In this document: in pieces, positions 16,652-23,947 of the stretch
Layout: each line of letters begins with the position of its first letter
How positions within the stretch are numbered: position 1 is the stretch's first letter
From: Pseudomonadota bacterium
GTDB lineage: Bacteria; Desulfobacterota; Desulfovibrionia; Desulfovibrionales; Desulfovibrionaceae
DNA: 54,000 nucleotides
Assembly (NCBI GenBank): GCA_023399375.1
Contig: JAEWPX010000165.1
Location: 1 to 54,000 of the forward strand
Direction of reading: 5' to 3'
Position numbers and translations under genes: made by a program
Notes under the pieces: generated by a model
The model's database searches: none
What the model saw: only the letters and a program-made list of their open reading frames with translations
What the model was told of the DNA's origin: nothing

Positions 16652-16724
16652 AAAAATGCAGGATTTTTTTTCGAGAAAATACCGCAGCAGAGCAAATTAC
16701 AGGCTGATTTGATCCTGCATTTTT
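16652..16724. repeat. Long-loop inverted repeat just upstream of the proximal flagellin promoter
   Basis: AAAAATGCAGGAT (16652-16664) and ATCCTGCATTTTT (16712-16724) are perfect 13-base complements separated by 47 AT-rich bases. The inner edge abuts the -35 element of the proximal sigma-28-type promoter. On the minus strand the right arm runs into TTTTTT, so a transcript from the distal promoter might terminate or pause here; alternatively it is a regulator site. Confidence 0.7.
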
Positions 16725-16819
16725 AACTTCACAAGAATAAATTCAATTATTTTGGAGTGAATGGTTTTTGTTCTAGAGGCGTTGCGGAAGATGGCAAGTT
16801 TAAGGTCTTGTCGCTGCCC

Positions 16820-16846
16820 TTATCGTCCGCCTTGAAAATCCCTTTA
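16820..16846 (-). promoter_or_regulatory. Sigma-28 (FliA)-type promoter, distal, for flagellin
   Basis: On the minus strand, TAAA (16843-16846), 15 bases and GACGATAA (16820-16827) match the FliA consensus in all but one -10 base. Its spacer begins GGGATTT, as does that of the proximal site 199 bases away, suggesting the two arose by duplication. No other minus-strand gene lies between it and flagellin. Confidence 0.75.
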
Positions 16847-16961
16847 GATGGTTTGCGGAAAAATTTTTTCCCAGTATGTAAAGGCAGCATGCGGCGTCGC
16901 GCGGCGCGGTGGACGGCGCGGGGAGGCGTTTTGCGCCTGGCAATCAGGGTTTGGCCGCGTC

Positions 16962-17000
16962 TTGTGAGGAAAAATGAAGTATGTCATAGTAATCGTTATG
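16962..17000 (+). promoter_or_regulatory. Candidate tup promoter with overlapping palindrome
   Basis: TTGTGA (16962-16967), 17 bases, then CATAGT (16985-16990) resembles a sigma-70 promoter. The -10 overlaps an imperfect palindrome, CATAGTAATCGTTATG (16985-17000), with CATA and TATG ends. Tungstate-responsive repressors (TunR) control tup genes in sulfate reducers, and a repressor at this place would fit, but I cannot confirm the motif from memory. Confidence 0.4.
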
Positions 17001-17029
17001 TTAAGTCAAACAAAACAGAGGAGGAACCC

Positions 17030-17863
17030 ATGATTCGTCGTCTCGCCGCCCTCGGGCTCGTGCTGGCATGCGTCTGCGCGGCTCCGGCCTTCGCCAAAAA
17101 GGAACCCGTCACCCTCATGATGGCCACCACCACCAGCACCGACGACACCGGCTTGCTGCCCGTGCTCGCCGCGGCCTTCAAGAAGGATACGGGCATCGAA
17201 CTCAAGTGGGTGGCCGTGGGTACGGGCAAGGCCCTGGAGCACGGCAAGAACTGCGACGTGGACGTGCTGCTCGTGCATGCGCCGGCCGCGGAAAAGAAGT
17301 TTGTGGAAGAGGGCAGCGGCGTGAACCGCACCGAGGTCATGTACAACGACTTCGTCATCGTCGGTCCGGCCGCCGATCCGGCCAAGATCAAGGGCGGCAA
17401 GGCCGGCGAAGCCCTGGCCGCCATCGCCGCGGCCAAGGCGCCCTTCGTCAGCCGCGGCGACGATTCCGGCACGCACAAGATGGAGCAGTCCTTGTGGAAG
17501 GGCGCGAACCTGCCGCTTCCGGACAAGGAGTCCTGGTATTCCTCGGCCGGGCAGGGCATGATGGCGACACTCGCCATGGCCGGAGAGCGCGGCGCCTATA
17601 CGCTGGTCGACCGCGGCACCTACATCGCGTATGAGGATCAGGCCAAGGGCAAGCCCGCCTTGGTGGTTCTGGTCGAGGGCGACAAGCCGTTGCTCAACCA
17701 GTACAGCGTGATTTCCATCAATCCCGAGAAGTGCAAGAACGTGAAGTTCGAGGCCTCCGAGACCTTCCGCAAGTGGCTGGCTTCGGCCAAGGGCCAGAAA
17801 GTCGTGGGGGATTTCACCGTCAAGGGCAAGAAGCTGTTCACTCCCAACGCCGCCAAGCCGTAA
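17030..17863 (+). CDS. tupA: Tungstate ABC transporter, substrate-binding protein
   Basis: The ATG at 17030, behind GAGGAGGAA, gives 277 aa with a Sec signal peptide (MIRRLAALGLVLACVCAAPA, cleavage after FA near residue 22). The frame is open much further upstream, but that part lacks a signal peptide and ribosome site. TTTSTDDTGLL at residues 33-43 is the TupA oxyanion-binding motif, and SRGDDSGTH a second ligand loop. TupA binds tungstate with much higher affinity than molybdate in characterised members. It delivers to TupBC encoded next. A perfect hairpin follows the gene. Confidence 0.95.
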   Translation: MIRRLAALGLVLACVCAAPAFAKKEPVTLMMATTTSTDDTGLLPVLAAAFKKDTGIELKWVAVGTGKALEHGKNCDVDVLLVHAPAAEKKFVEEGSGVNRTEVMYNDFVIVGPAADPAKIKGGKAGEALAAIAAAKAPFVSRGDDSGTHKMEQSLWKGANLPLPDKESWYSSAGQGMMATLAMAGERGAYTLVDRGTYIAYEDQAKGKPALVVLVEGDKPLLNQYSVISINPEKCKNVKFEASETFRKWLASAKGQKVVGDFTVKGKKLFTPNAAKP

Positions 17864-17868
17864 TCGCC

Positions 17869-17908
17869 GCGTTCCGGCCGGCGAGGACCGTCCCGCCGGC
17901 CGGAACGC
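17869..17908 (+). repeat. Perfect 15-bp hairpin between tupA and tupB
   Basis: GCGTTCCGGCCGGCG (17869-17883) pairs perfectly with CGCCGGCCGGAACGC (17894-17908) around a 10-base loop. There is no U-tract, so it is more likely an mRNA-stabilizing or attenuating stem that leaves more tupA than tupBC message. This is common behind binding-protein genes of ABC operons. Confidence 0.85.
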
Positions 17909-17919
17909 TCGGAAACGTC

Positions 17920-18615
17920 ATGAACTACATCCTCGACGGCCTACGCCAGGCCCTGGCCCTTCTCCTTGATGGCGATCCGGAAACCTTTTCCGCCGTATGG
18001 ACGACCCTTGTCGTCACCTTCGAGGCCATGGCCGCCACGCTCGTGCTCGGCGCGCCGGCCGGGTTCCTGCTCGGCTATTGCACGTTTCCCGGCAAGCGGG
18101 CGGCGCGGCTCGTCGTCGAAACCTTTCTCTCCTTCCCCACGGTGGTCATCGGGCTCGTGGTCTACGCCTTCATCTCCAGGCGCGGCCCGCTCGGAGAGTG
18201 GGGGCTCCTTTTTACCGTGCCGGGCATGGCCGTAGGGCTCACCATTCTCGGGCTACCCATCGTCATCGCGCTGACGGCCCAGGCCGTGGAAAACCTCGAT
18301 CCGAGGCTGCGCCCGACGCTTCTGACGCTCGGCGCGAAGCCCCGCCACGTCTTTTGGGCCACGGTCTCCGAGGCCCGCTTCGGCATGTTGCTCGCGACGA
18401 CCGCCGCCTTCGGCCGCATCGTTTCCGAGATCGGCATTTCCATGATGCTCGGCGGCAACATCAAATGGGATACGCGCACCATCACCACGGCCATCGCCCT
18501 GGAGACGGGCAAGGGCGAATTCGCCACGGGCATCGCGCTCGGCATCGTGCTCATGGTCATCGCCTTCGTCGTCAACCTCGCCGCAGCCGCCTGCCGGGGA
18601 AGGTCCGCCGCATGA
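17920..18615 (+). CDS. tupB: Tungstate ABC transporter, permease
   Basis: The 231-aa product has about five to six transmembrane helices and the permease EAA-like loop ENLDPRLRPTLLTLGAKPRH (residues 126-145), which docks the ATPase. The end GNIKWDTRTITTAIALETGK is typical of TupB/WtpB permeases. Its ATG is 56 bases after tupA, beyond the hairpin. The stop overlaps tupC by ATGA, implying coupled translation. Confidence 0.94.
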   Translation: MNYILDGLRQALALLLDGDPETFSAVWTTLVVTFEAMAATLVLGAPAGFLLGYCTFPGKRAARLVVETFLSFPTVVIGLVVYAFISRRGPLGEWGLLFTVPGMAVGLTILGLPIVIALTAQAVENLDPRLRPTLLTLGAKPRHVFWATVSEARFGMLLATTAAFGRIVSEIGISMMLGGNIKWDTRTITTAIALETGKGEFATGIALGIVLMVIAFVVNLAAAACRGRSAA

Positions 18616-19328
18616 GCGCCCTGTACGAGCTTTCCGGCGTGATCCAGCGTTACGCCGGCCGCGAAGTCCTGCATATCGACCGTTTGGTCCTTCCGGCCGG
18701 AGCCATCCTCGGCCTCGCCGGTCCCAACGGCGGCGGCAAGAGCACGCTGCTGCGCCTGCTCGCTTTTCTGGAAGCCCCGGCCGCGGGCGAACTCCTTTAC
18801 CTGGGCAAGCCGACCCTTGGCCGGGAATGGGAGCTGCGCGGCGAGGTCACGTATTTTCCCCAGGAGCCGTATCTCCTCAAGCGCTCGGTGCGGGCCAACG
18901 TGGGCTACGGCCTGGCCGTGCGGCGCGCGCCGGACATCCGGGAGCGCGTGGACGCGGCCCTTGCGCAGGTCGGCCTCGACCCGGGCCGGTTCGCCGGACG
19001 GTCCTGGCGGCAGCTCTCCGGGGGCGAGGTCAAGCGGGTGGCGTTGGCCGCGCGACTGGCGCTTCGGCCCAAAGTATTGCTCCTCGACGAGCCCACGGCC
19101 AACCTCGACCGCGAAAGCGCGGAGCTCGTGCGCAAGGCGGTGCTCGCCGCGCGGCAGGAGCAGGGCACGTCGCTCGTGATCAGCGGCCACGACCAGCAGT
19201 GGCTGCGCGCTATCAGCGACGACATCCTGTGGCTGCGCGAAGGCCGGCTCGCCACGCCGGTCACGGGGGAAGGGCACGAGCGTCTGACGTTTGTTTCCGA
19301 CACGCAAGACCCAGGGAGGACGCCATGA
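18612..19328 (+). CDS. tupC: Tungstate ABC transporter, ATP-binding protein
   Basis: The 238-aa product has Walker A GPNGGGKS (about residues 36-43), the Q-loop in VTYFPQEPYLL, the signature LSGGEVKRVALAARLAL, Walker B VLLLDEPTANLD and the H-loop ISGHDQQW. It starts within the tupB stop and its own stop overlaps the next gene by ATGA. It powers tungstate import by TupAB. Confidence 0.94.
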   Translation: MSALYELSGVIQRYAGREVLHIDRLVLPAGAILGLAGPNGGGKSTLLRLLAFLEAPAAGELLYLGKPTLGREWELRGEVTYFPQEPYLLKRSVRANVGYGLAVRRAPDIRERVDAALAQVGLDPGRFAGRSWRQLSGGEVKRVALAARLALRPKVLLLDEPTANLDRESAELVRKAVLAARQEQGTSLVISGHDQQWLRAISDDILWLREGRLATPVTGEGHERLTFVSDTQDPGRTP

Positions 19329-20029
19329 AAGGCGTGCAGGTTCTCGGTTTCAAGAAATCCGGCAAGACCACGCTGTGCGAGGCGTTGCTCGCGCATTTCT
19401 CTGGGCGCGGCATCGTGCCGTGCGCCATCAAGTGCACCCACAACCCGGGCCTGGACAAGGAAGACACGGACACGGACCGCTTCCTGCCCCATTGCCGCAC
19501 GGTGGGAGCCATCGCCGCCACGGAGAGCGCGCTGTTCTGGAACGATCCGCGCAAGCTCTCGGACATGGTCGCCATGCTCGACGGCGAGGTGCTGGTCATG
19601 GAAGGCGGGCGCGAACATGCGATCGCTCCCCGCGTGCTCGTGCTGCGCGACGCCGACGAGGCGGAAAAGCTCTCGGAACCCGGGCTCGTCCTTGGCATCT
19701 ACGGCCCGGTGCGCGTGCACGGGCTGCCTCATTTCGACAGCGTGGAGGCCGTGGCCGAGGCCGTGCTCGAGCGGGGCTTCGCCTTGCCGGGCCTGGACTG
19801 CGGGGCCTGCGGCCGCGACGACTGCGCCGGACTCGCCGCGGACATCCTGGCCGGCCGGGCCACGCCCGGAGACTGCGCCACGACGCAGACCGCCCTTGCC
19901 ATTACCGTGGGCGGGCGGCCGCTGACGGTCAATCCCTTTGTCGAGCGCATCCTGGCTTCGGGCATCCGCGGCATGCTGCGCGAGCTCAAGGGCTTTTCTC
20001 CGGGGCCTATCGAAATCCGCATCGGCTGA
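19325..20029 (+). CDS. mobB: MobB-like P-loop protein fused to a 4Fe-4S domain
   Basis: The 234-aa product has an N-terminal MobB-type NTPase (Walker A GFKKSGKT at residues 8-15) and, from residue 159, Cys159, Cys162, Cys167 and Cys184 spaced C-x2-C-x4-C-x16-C, the pattern of the PF04060 four-iron cluster domain. MobB helps make molybdopterin guanine dinucleotide, the cofactor form of Mo/W enzymes. ATGA overlap with tupC places it in the tungstate operon, so it may match tungsten supply to cofactor synthesis. An iron-sulfur cluster on a MobB domain could add redox sensing; this is inference. Confidence 0.88.
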   Translation: MKGVQVLGFKKSGKTTLCEALLAHFSGRGIVPCAIKCTHNPGLDKEDTDTDRFLPHCRTVGAIAATESALFWNDPRKLSDMVAMLDGEVLVMEGGREHAIAPRVLVLRDADEAEKLSEPGLVLGIYGPVRVHGLPHFDSVEAVAEAVLERGFALPGLDCGACGRDDCAGLAADILAGRATPGDCATTQTALAITVGGRPLTVNPFVERILASGIRGMLRELKGFSPGPIEIRIG

Positions 20030-20099
20030 GCCCGGCGTATTGTCTTCGCCGTCCATCGCGGGTATAAAAGATGCGGAAACCGCATCCGGGAGGCTTCGC

Positions 20100-21536
20100 A
20101 TGGCTAGCGCCAGGGACGTCGCCGAGCAGTTTACGGCATTGCGCCTTGGCGCCTCGGACGATCCGTCCGTGCTCGACCGCCAGGTCCTGGAGGCGGTGGC
20201 TCGGCGCGTCCATCAGAAGATGGACGACTACGAGGCCTACAACTTCACCGCCCTGCAAAGCATCTCGCTTAACATTTTTTTCGATCTGGCCCAGGAGTTT
20301 CCCACCCTGGAGCATCTCTACGCGGTCTGCCTGCTCATCCCCAAGATGTTCTTCGACATCGACTGCACGCTCTATGTCCTGGACAACAAGAGCGGCAGCA
20401 TACGGCGCTGCGCCTACCAGTGCCTGGAGGCCGACGCCGGGGAACTGGCCGATCTGCCTTTTCCGCAAAAGGCCGTGGAGCGCGAGGGCAGGTTCCTCAT
20501 CCCCATCAAGGGCAACCATGAACTGATTTCCCAGTTGCCGTTCACGCCCAAGGAGGACGTGTTCGGCATGCTGGAGATCTATCCCTCGGAGAAACTCTCG
20601 GAGCACGAGCGGCTTTTTTTCGAGCGCTACACCAACCGCTTCGGCTATCAGCTGCACAACCGCATCCTGGCCAACAAGAACAAGGAGCATCTCCAGTTCA
20701 TCCGCAGCCTGGTCAAGGATATCGGGCACAACGTCATCGTGCCCAACATCTATTTCAAGCTCTATTACAAGCGGCTGCGCTCCAAGATCGACCTGCTCAA
20801 GTTCTTCGAATGGAAGCTCAAGCAGACCTTCGAGAACGAATCCGGGGCAAACCAGCCCCTGCCGCCGGAAAAGGACAAGCTCCTGCGCGACCTCGGCTAC
20901 ATCCATGAAGGCCTCATGGACCAGTATCGCCAGATTCTCACGCACTACGAGCAGACGAGCCTGTTTCTGGAGACGCTCCTGCGCCGTTCCCACTTCGAGG
21001 AGGGGCGGTATGTGCTGGAAAAGCGCGCCTGCAACTTCAAAAAGCAGGTCATCGACCTGCAACTGGAGCGCTACCGGCCCCGGTTCGAGGAACGCGGCAT
21101 CGAGATCGACACTTCGCTCGGCGGCGTGCCGGACCAGGAAATCGAGGTGGTGGTCGATATCGGGCTCGTCAGCCAGGTCTACGCCAACCTCTTTTCCAAC
21201 GCGGTCAAGTACACGCGCGAGGTGACGGACGCCGCCGGGCGTAAGCGGCGCTTCATTTCCTTCGGCTGGGAGCGCAAACAGAATTTTTTCGGCCCGGGCC
21301 GCGACGGCATCAAACTCAACGTGTTCACGTCCGGGCCGCCCATTCCGCCGGAAACCGCCGCGCACCTGTTCGAGGAGGGCGTACGCGGGGAAAACGCCTC
21401 GGGCGAGTACGGCACCGGCCACGGCCTGTACTTCATCCGCGAGGTCGTGCGTCTGCACGGCGGCGTGGAGGGCTACGAAGCCACGAGCCTCGGCAACAAC
21501 TTCTTCTTCATCCTGCCCATGGACCCGGTGCTCTAG
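20100..21536 (+). CDS. GAF-like sensor with histidine-kinase-type C-terminus
   Basis: The 478-aa cytoplasmic protein has no membrane segment. Residues about 45-195 look like a GAF sensory domain. LVKDIGHNVIVPN centres on His210 as a probable phosphoacceptor, followed by long helices (220-330). The ATPase part has an N-box (NLFSNAVKYT, Asn363/Asn367) and a G2 box (GTGHGL, 439-443), but the usual DxGxG G1 box is replaced by NVFTSGPPIP, and the F-box is LFEEGVRG. The replaced Asp could weaken ATP binding. The ATG is behind CGGGAGG; TATAAA lies 37 bases upstream. No response regulator is adjacent, so it is an orphan. Confidence 0.82.
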   Translation: MASARDVAEQFTALRLGASDDPSVLDRQVLEAVARRVHQKMDDYEAYNFTALQSISLNIFFDLAQEFPTLEHLYAVCLLIPKMFFDIDCTLYVLDNKSGSIRRCAYQCLEADAGELADLPFPQKAVEREGRFLIPIKGNHELISQLPFTPKEDVFGMLEIYPSEKLSEHERLFFERYTNRFGYQLHNRILANKNKEHLQFIRSLVKDIGHNVIVPNIYFKLYYKRLRSKIDLLKFFEWKLKQTFENESGANQPLPPEKDKLLRDLGYIHEGLMDQYRQILTHYEQTSLFLETLLRRSHFEEGRYVLEKRACNFKKQVIDLQLERYRPRFEERGIEIDTSLGGVPDQEIEVVVDIGLVSQVYANLFSNAVKYTREVTDAAGRKRRFISFGWERKQNFFGPGRDGIKLNVFTSGPPIPPETAAHLFEEGVRGENASGEYGTGHGLYFIREVVRLHGGVEGYEATSLGNNFFFILPMDPVL

Positions 21537-21639
21537 GCACACTTCGCATGCCGGCCCTGGCGCGCATCCGGGAACCGGCGATTTTTCTTTTTCCTGGCGA
21601 ATCCGGCATATGCCGCCGTATTGCGGCCGTACACCTGCC

Positions 21640-22140
21640 TCAGCGCGTCTTTCCCGCCCGCCACAGCCGCCACATGGTCGCGCCGTTGACCACGGCGATG
21701 CACGCCTCGAGCAGCGTGCCGCCGATGGAACCCGACAGCACGTTGTTGGTCAGCCAACAGAGCGTCGCACAGAAAAGCAGCAGCCGCATGCCGATGCCGC
21801 GCAGGAAAAAGACCCCCACCGTGCCGGATATCCCGGCCGCGATGGGGAAGACCGCCGTCCAGCCCGTGGCCACGGCCATGCCGAGCAGCAGGTTGAGCGC
21901 GAGGAAAACCCCCGCCACCCACGGCGACCTTGTCTTCAGCGAGGCAAAGGTGCGCAGCGCCGAAAGCGCGGCGCTGACCGCCGCCGCATTGTTGCCGAGC
22001 AGGAAGAAGTGGACCGTGTAGACCACGCATTCGCTGGCCACCAGGAACTTGAGCCGCCAGTCGATGCGCTGGGCAAAGGCCGCGATGCCGAGGACGAAGG
22101 CGAGGTAGCCGAGAAGCTGCGCCGGGGAAGTGAAATCCAT
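21640..22140 (-). CDS. YgjV-like inner membrane protein
   Basis: The 166-aa product has about five hydrophobic helices and opens MDFTSPAQLLGYLAFVLGIA with FAQRIDWRLKFLVASECVVY, the pattern of the YgjV family (PF10688), whose function is unknown. I chose the ATG at 22140 because GACGGA lies five bases upstream; an ATG two codons earlier overlaps that site. The gene stands alone, convergent with the kinase-like gene and divergent from the TrmB regulator. Confidence 0.82.
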   Translation of the reverse strand: MDFTSPAQLLGYLAFVLGIAAFAQRIDWRLKFLVASECVVYTVHFFLLGNNAAAVSAALSALRTFASLKTRSPWVAGVFLALNLLLGMAVATGWTAVFPIAAGISGTVGVFFLRGIGMRLLLFCATLCWLTNNVLSGSIGGTLLEACIAVVNGATMWRLWRAGKTR

Positions 22141-22443
22141 ACGCATCCGTCTGTTGTCGCGTGAATGGGCCAGTGTGGCGACCCTGATAATACGCCAGTA
22201 GCGTTGCAAAAAGAACTGCTCGAATATGTTGTCCTCGGAAAAAGAATCGCGCTCTTCGAGGACGCAAGACGAGGCGAAGGAGGGAGGGCCGCATGCGCGG
22301 GGCGGTCGTCCGGCGGCTTCGCGCTGCGCCGGACATAGTGCCCGACCGGCGGCATGGCAAGCCTTATTCCCGGTCAGGCCTCCGGGGCGATGACTCCACT
22401 TCGTAGTGGTGCTAGCCCTGTCACCACTAGGAGGTGGTGACAG
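22141..22443. promoter_or_regulatory. Divergent intergenic region with nested inverted repeats before the TrmB gene
   Basis: The 303-base gap holds promoters of both neighbours. Next to the TrmB gene, TAGTGGTG (22404-22411) is repeated inverted as CACCACTA (22422-22429), and GTCACCAC (22420-22427) pairs perfectly with GTGGTGAC (22434-22441). The second stem puts the Shine-Dalgarno GGAGG (22430-22434) in the loop and ends two bases before the ATG. This could be a DNA operator, an RNA switch, or both. I see nothing gene-like in the remaining bases. Confidence 0.6.
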
Positions 22444-23253
22444 ATGCTCGATCCGCATGAACTGGTCGCCCTCGGGCTCACGCGCTACGAGGCCGCGGCT
22501 TACGTGAGCCTGCTCGAACGCCCGGAACTGGCCCCGGCGGCGGTGGCGGCCCGCGCCGGCATCCCGCGTCAGCGCGTCTACGACGTGTTGGCGAGCCTTG
22601 GGGCCAAGGGGTTGTGCTTGGCCCGGGAAGACGAAACAAGGACGTTTCGCGCCGCCGATCCGGCCACGGCGCTCGAGTTGCTCGCCCGGGAGCGCGAGGC
22701 GGTGCTGGCACGGGAAGGCGAGGCCGGCATCGCCCTGGCGCGCCGGCTGGCCGCGCTGCTGGGACCGGTCTTTGCCGCGGGCCGCGGCGAGACCGATCCG
22801 CTGGCGTCCGCGGAAGTGCTTTCCGGCCCCACGCGTATCGCCCACCGCGCCCTGGCCCTGGCCGCCGCCGCGACGCGCAGCGTGGATTCGGCCATCGCCA
22901 ATCCCATGATCCTATCGCTCGAGCAAAACCGCGCCTTCATGCGCGTGCCGCTCGGCCGGGGGCTGCGCTACCGGGCGCTTTGCGACGGGCCGGTGCTGGC
23001 CGATGCCGCGCTCGCCGCCTTCGTGGCCGAGCTGTGCCCGCACGGGCTTGCCGTGCGCACCGTGGCGCACCTGCCGCTCAAGATGCAGATTTTCGACGAC
23101 GAGAGCGTGCTCGTGTCCATGCAGGATCCCTCGGGCGGGCCGCCGCGTTTCACGGCCGTGGTCATTCACAACAAAGGGCTGGCGTCCATGCTGGGCCTGG
23201 CCTTCGAACACCTGTGGCAGGGCGGCGAGCCCTTTGCGGAGGCGGGCCGATGA
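22444..23253 (+). CDS. TrmB-family transcriptional regulator
   Basis: The 269-aa product has an N-terminal winged helix (LGLTRYEAAAYVSLLERPEL, AARAGIPRQRVYDVLASLGA), a helical linker (residues 75-100) and a C-terminal domain as in TrmB sugar-responsive regulators. The effector is unknown. GGAGG precedes the ATG by nine bases within a hairpin. The last codons overlap the acetyltransferase gene by ATGA, so both are made together and the regulator may control its partner and itself. Confidence 0.85.
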   Translation: MLDPHELVALGLTRYEAAAYVSLLERPELAPAAVAARAGIPRQRVYDVLASLGAKGLCLAREDETRTFRAADPATALELLAREREAVLAREGEAGIALARRLAALLGPVFAAGRGETDPLASAEVLSGPTRIAHRALALAAAATRSVDSAIANPMILSLEQNRAFMRVPLGRGLRYRALCDGPVLADAALAAFVAELCPHGLAVRTVAHLPLKMQIFDDESVLVSMQDPSGGPPRFTAVVIHNKGLASMLGLAFEHLWQGGEPFAEAGR

Positions 23254-23810
23254 ACGGCGCAACACGACAGTGTCAGGGGAACATGGCCGCGCAGGGCTAC
23301 GCCTTGCGGCCCGGGTACGAGCCGGGCATCGTCGGCCGCGTGGGCGAGCTGCACGGCCGCTATTACGCCAAGGCCTGGGGCGCGGGCGCGCCCTTCGAGA
23401 CCCTGGTCACGCGCGACATGTGCGCGTTCATCGAAGGCTACGACCCGGCGCGCGACCTCATGCTCGGGGCCTACGCCGGGGAGCGGCTCGTGGGCTCCGT
23501 GGCGGTTCTTGGCCGCAGCCCAGACCCGGACGGCGCGCAACTGCGCTTTTTCATCGTCGATCCCGACTGGCACGGCAAGGGCGTGGGCAAGGCGCTGCTC
23601 GCCCGGGCCCTGGACTGGTGCCGGACGCGTGGAATCGCCAGGGTGTTCCTCTGGACCGTGGACGGGCTTCCCGCCTCGCGCCGGCTCTACGAAAAGGCGG
23701 GATTCAAGATTGTCGCGCGGGAGCCGGACGCCCGCTATACGGTGCTGCGCGACAACCTCAAGATGGTGCTCGACATCGTCGCCGAGAACCCTGGAAAGCA
23801 CGTATTATGA
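23250..23810 (+). CDS. GNAT-family N-acetyltransferase
   Basis: The 186-aa product has the acetyl-CoA binding motif A (IVDPDWHGKGVGKALLARAL, with the Q/RxxGxG/A-like HGKGVGKA) and the C-terminal ASRRLYEKAGFKIV that is typical of GNAT enzymes. The substrate is unknown. It starts inside the stop codon of the TrmB gene. MarR- or TrmB-linked GNATs often act on small molecules or antibiotics, but nothing here decides it. Confidence 0.85.
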   Translation: MNGATRQCQGNMAAQGYALRPGYEPGIVGRVGELHGRYYAKAWGAGAPFETLVTRDMCAFIEGYDPARDLMLGAYAGERLVGSVAVLGRSPDPDGAQLRFFIVDPDWHGKGVGKALLARALDWCRTRGIARVFLWTVDGLPASRRLYEKAGFKIVAREPDARYTVLRDNLKMVLDIVAENPGKHVL

Positions 23811-23881
23811 TGTCCGCTTTGCGTTTTTCGCAAGGGGCGTCGCATCCAGGTCGTAAATGCGAGAAACGCGTATCGGAGATC

Positions 23882-23908
23882 TAAACTTGTTGTCTTTATA
23901 ACCGATAT
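23882..23908 (+). promoter_or_regulatory. Sigma-28 (FliA)-type promoter for the unknown 258-aa protein
   Basis: TAAA (23882-23885), exactly 15 bases, and ACCGATAT (23901-23908) match the FliA consensus TAAA-N15-GCCGATAA at the -35 core and six of eight -10 bases. This is nearly the same site as at the flagellin promoter. It lies 39 bases before the ATG of the next gene. Confidence 0.8.
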
Positions 23909-23947
23909 GAACAGAGGCGACAGGATGCAGGGACAAGGAGACGCGAC

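Noticed and set aside
16757..17029. N-terminal extension of tupA by 91 codons
   Set aside because: The extension has no signal peptide and no Shine-Dalgarno; the ATG at 17030 has both.
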